DNA of 64,000 bases from Azadirachta indica. Its lineage: Eukaryota > Streptophyta > Magnoliopsida > Sapindales > Meliaceae. Of this stretch, positions 61,097 to 64,000 are shown in pieces. Position 1 is the stretch's first letter, and every line of letters starts with the position of its first letter. A model generated the notes under the pieces. The model was not told the DNA's origin, ran no database searches, and saw only the letters and a program-made list of their open reading frames with translations. The stretch covers positions 16,650,363-16,714,362 of the forward strand of contig CM040449.1 of NCBI GenBank assembly GCA_022749755.1, read 5' to 3'. The position numbers and the translations under genes are program-made.

Positions 61097-62233
61097 GGGG
61101 AATTAACACATATCTCCCTTGAGTTATTGGATTCTAACACTTAGGGAGAAAGTATAAGGAAAGGCACACATACCTCTCTTACACTGGTAATTAACAAACT
61201 TTATTAATTGAAATTACTAAAATACCCATAACAATTTAATTTTATTAATAAAAATGAAAAATGAAATTTAAGTTGAACCTATTTAACTTTTTTTTTTTAG
61301 TTTTAAGTATATTTAATGTTTAAAAAATAATTACAAAGATAGTTAATGGAAAAAATTAATTTAAATTATTTAATTTTTTTTCTTTTGCAGTGTACACACC
61401 TAAACCTAATGCAACTCCACTTCCCCCTCAACTCTGTCGCCGCCTTTCTCCCTATCTTCCTATTCTGTAAAAATTCACCAGCCTCTCTCCCTTTTCGCAA
61501 TTTCTGCAAAAATCCAATCACCCAAACCTCCTAAAATAATCCACCAACTCCTTTCTCTCTCTCTCTCCCCCTTCTGCAGAATCTGTTTGCTTCTCCCCCA
61601 ACTTCTTCTGTAAAAAATCAGCACCCCTTTCTCACTCTCTTCTCCTTCTGCGAAAATTCACCACCTTCGTTCTTCTTCATCTTTTGATCTCTCTATTTGC
61701 TTTATAAAATAATTTATCAAACTCGTAACTACAATTGAATTTACCAAGCAAATATCATATAGACAAGACACAAAATTATTCAAAAAACAAAATTTTTCTT
61801 TATATTCAACATCATTACCGATGCATTGAACAAGAAGACAAATTTGAGCGACAATTACTTGGAAATGCAAGGAAAATAATCACAAGATGGTATTGTTGGT
61901 GGAAATGCCTGATCTTGATCGGATTTAAGAAATAAAGCTTTCCATTGAAGAGATAAAATTACTAATATTTTGTATAAATAGACTTGTTAATTTATGTGTT
62001 AGATTGGTAAAAGTGCTTTCAAATAATTTTTCTCAACAAGAGTTTATGTTTAGGTATAAATAAAACACAAAAGTGAAGAGTTGTATATATTTTTACCATA
62101 ATACCCTTAAAATAAACAGAAGACTAATGGTGATGGATGACTTTAGGGGAGGTAAATGTTTCTTTTTCTATAATTTCTCTTTTTAAGTGTTATAATCTCA
62201 AACCATATGAGAGGTCCGTGTTAATTTTCCTTT
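61097..62233. mobile_element. 1.1 kb element with terminal inverted repeats
   Basis: The left end ggggaattaacacatatctccc, then attctaacactta, matches the reverse complement of the right end (aaggaaaattaacacggacct, gattataacactta) over about 70 bases. Flanks are actaaaa on both sides (61090-61096 and 62234-62240). The interior has a C-rich tract (61390-61680) and a 66-codon frame at 61735-61935 of no recognised family. Probably a non-autonomous DNA transposon. Confidence 0.6.
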
Positions 62234-62319
62234 ACTAAAATTATACATCATTCACTGTATAAGAAGGAGGCATTATTCCATATATAAGACATTTTAGAAT
62301 CTTAAAATCCTTGGATCAT

Positions 62320-64000
62320 GATCTAGAGAGGGAGAAGTTAACAAAAAAGGGTATATCATAAGATTAGCAAGCAAGTGCAGTCTTTCTCTCTCTTCTGGCA
62401 TCCGACCAGTAAATCATTAGTAATTCTTGTTTTTTGGTCATCTTTTGCCCTGGAAGTCGAGCTTAGGCATTACCCTAGCATCTTCACACTTTTCCTATAT
62501 CAATAGGTGTCAAACGAATTGTCTTTAGGGTCTAAAATTACCTTCCCTATTGCTTTACTTCACTATATATTATATTATTATTAGTAAATTTTACAAACTA
62601 ATTACAATATAGGATTTGTTACTAATATTACGTATAAAATAAAGTATAGACTATAAATATTTAATTTTCAGTTATATGCAGGACTCTTAAGAAAAGGTAA
62701 CGATGATTGATAGCCTTTGCATTATCTTGAGAGTTAATTATAATTCATTAATGTATTATCATATCTTTTTCTCCTTTTTTTTAACTTAATATTTGAAATA
62801 TATTATAGAGAAACTGAGTTACAAGTCCCTGAGGTTTGATTTATAGGTGACTAATAGTTTCAAAATACCCATTAAGGTCCCAATTAACTAAAATATTATA
62901 CTCCTATTAAATGACAATCAAATATTTATCAATGTATTATAACTAAAATATAAAATTATTTATTTTCAATATGTAAACAATCCAAGATCAATTATGTATT
63001 ATAAAATAAAAATAAATAAAACATGAATAAATATTAACTTATAAGTAAAATATGTTATAATATAATATTTGTGATTGTATTATAATTTAAACAAAATTAT
63101 TTATATATAACTAACATAATTAAAAATAAGATATATTATTTATAAAATACATAAATTTATAATATATTAATAAAGAATAATATTGTTATTTATTTTATTA
63201 ATGTATTTTAGATAAATATATTGTATTTTTTAAAATTTTAAAGATTTTAATAGTTATTTTGTTAAATAACTATCATTTATATGAGTATAATCGTTACTTT
63301 TTAAAAAATTAAGATATTTTTATTTTTTAAAATTATTGGAATTAATCAATTCAATAAGTCAAATATTAAGAACTTATAAAATCTTTACCTTATAATATAG
63401 AGAAGTGAAAACATTAAGAATAAATTTGAAATTTTAAAAGCTCCAAATATGTAATATAAAACCATAAAATTAATATATATATATATATACACACACGCGC
63501 CCGCGCGTGTGAGTTAATATTGACATATTGTTTTCAAATCACATCTATCCAGCAAGAGACTTTTCTTGTACCCACGGACTTGGATTTTGGGAAGGGTCTG
63601 TTGTCTTCCCTAAATTTACGTTATAAAGACTTGGAAAATTATTTTTTAGTTATTGATTAAGTACTCACTCGTCAATATCTATTCTCAATTCTTCATTGAG
63701 TGGGAGAACAATATTATCAGTGTAAGTATTAAAAAAAAAAATGGTATATAGTTTTAAAGTTTGATTAAATGTACTTTAATCTTTTTCGTTTTAAAATTGT
63801 CAATATAATTCCTTCACTAGTTTAATTCATGAATTAGACAAAAATAAGAGTACTTTTATTTTAATTTTTAAAATGATTATGGTTACAAAGCTATTATAAT
63901 AATTGTAACAGAAAAAATAAATAAATCATCCAAACAAACAAAATATTTAACTAACATGAACGATATGATTTTTTTCTTTTTTATAAATTAGTAGGACCAA
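62320..64000. repeat. inverted duplicate of 17220-20360 without the solo LTR
   Basis: Reverse-complement partner of 19244-20360 (62320-63410) and 17220-17750 (63410-64000). It includes tatatacacacacgcgcccgcgcgtgtgag at about 63480-63511. 63180-63490 also recurs at 6340-6664. No gene. Confidence 0.75.

Noticed and set aside
61346..61534. Frame within a C-rich tract resembling a 5' UTR and signal peptide
   Set aside because: It sits in the interior of the terminal-inverted-repeat element and does not lead to a recognisable coding exon.
1..64000. tRNA, rRNA or other structural RNA genes
   Set aside because: No cloverleaf with the conserved TTCGA-type arm or rRNA core was noticed; I could not run a covariance search, so short RNAs may be missed.

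Overview
This window looks like nuclear DNA from a eudicot plant. It is AT-rich, has spliced genes with GT..AG introns, (TA)n microsatellites, and fragments of plant LTR elements, LINEs and MITEs. The protein style (a wall-associated kinase family plus a CYP76-type P450) would fit a woody eudicot such as Citrus, but that is an impression and not a demonstrated assignment.

The window is a degenerating tandem array of wall-associated receptor-like kinases (WAK/WAKL). The ancestral gene has three exons. Exon 1 encodes a signal peptide, the galacturonan-binding WAK domain (GUB_WAK) and a first EGF repeat. Exon 2 encodes a calcium-binding-type EGF repeat. Exon 3 encodes the transmembrane helix and a Ser/Thr kinase. 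Six gene-sized copies are visible: A (1-2446, +, cut by the window start), B (12404-15707, -), D (23331-24433, +), E (27422-30354, +), F (37309-40250, +) and G (55776-58886, -). Only F reads through without a lesion (762 codons plus stop). A and B each have one 1-base frameshift. D is truncated and broken. E has lost the catalytic HRD and DFG aspartates. G is split by a retroelement and ends in an assembly gap. About eight further scraps of WAK exons lie between them (5.8, 9.2, 10.1, 20.4, 34.1, 44.3, 46.0 and 48.7 kb).

The intergenic DNA is a mosaic of duplicated blocks. A conserved upstream module of about 0.6-1.1 kb carries W-box cores (TTGACC/TTGACT) and a TATA box. It precedes D, E, F and G and also survives as orphan copies near 25.2, 33.2 and 53.1 kb. 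Insertions include two solo-LTR-like elements whose uninterrupted target sites can be read in paralogous copies within the same window (17751-19238 and 41519-42240), a third LTR family that interrupts G and also sits at 33.5 kb, hAT-like MITEs at 8.0 and 11.5 kb, a 1.1 kb element with terminal inverted repeats at 61.1 kb, a foldback of about 1.2 kb at 50.8-52.0 kb, and remnants of L1-type LINEs. A decayed CYP76-like P450 pseudogene lies at 53.3-54.7 kb.

The most important caution concerns structure. Positions 1-1724 and 57501-55776 are near-identical inverted copies, differing in the comparisons I made by one substitution and two single-base homopolymer or short-repeat indels. The second copy starts at the first base after a run of exactly 100 Ns. 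Either this is a very recent inverted duplication, or the scaffold places one contig in the wrong orientation or duplicates an allele.
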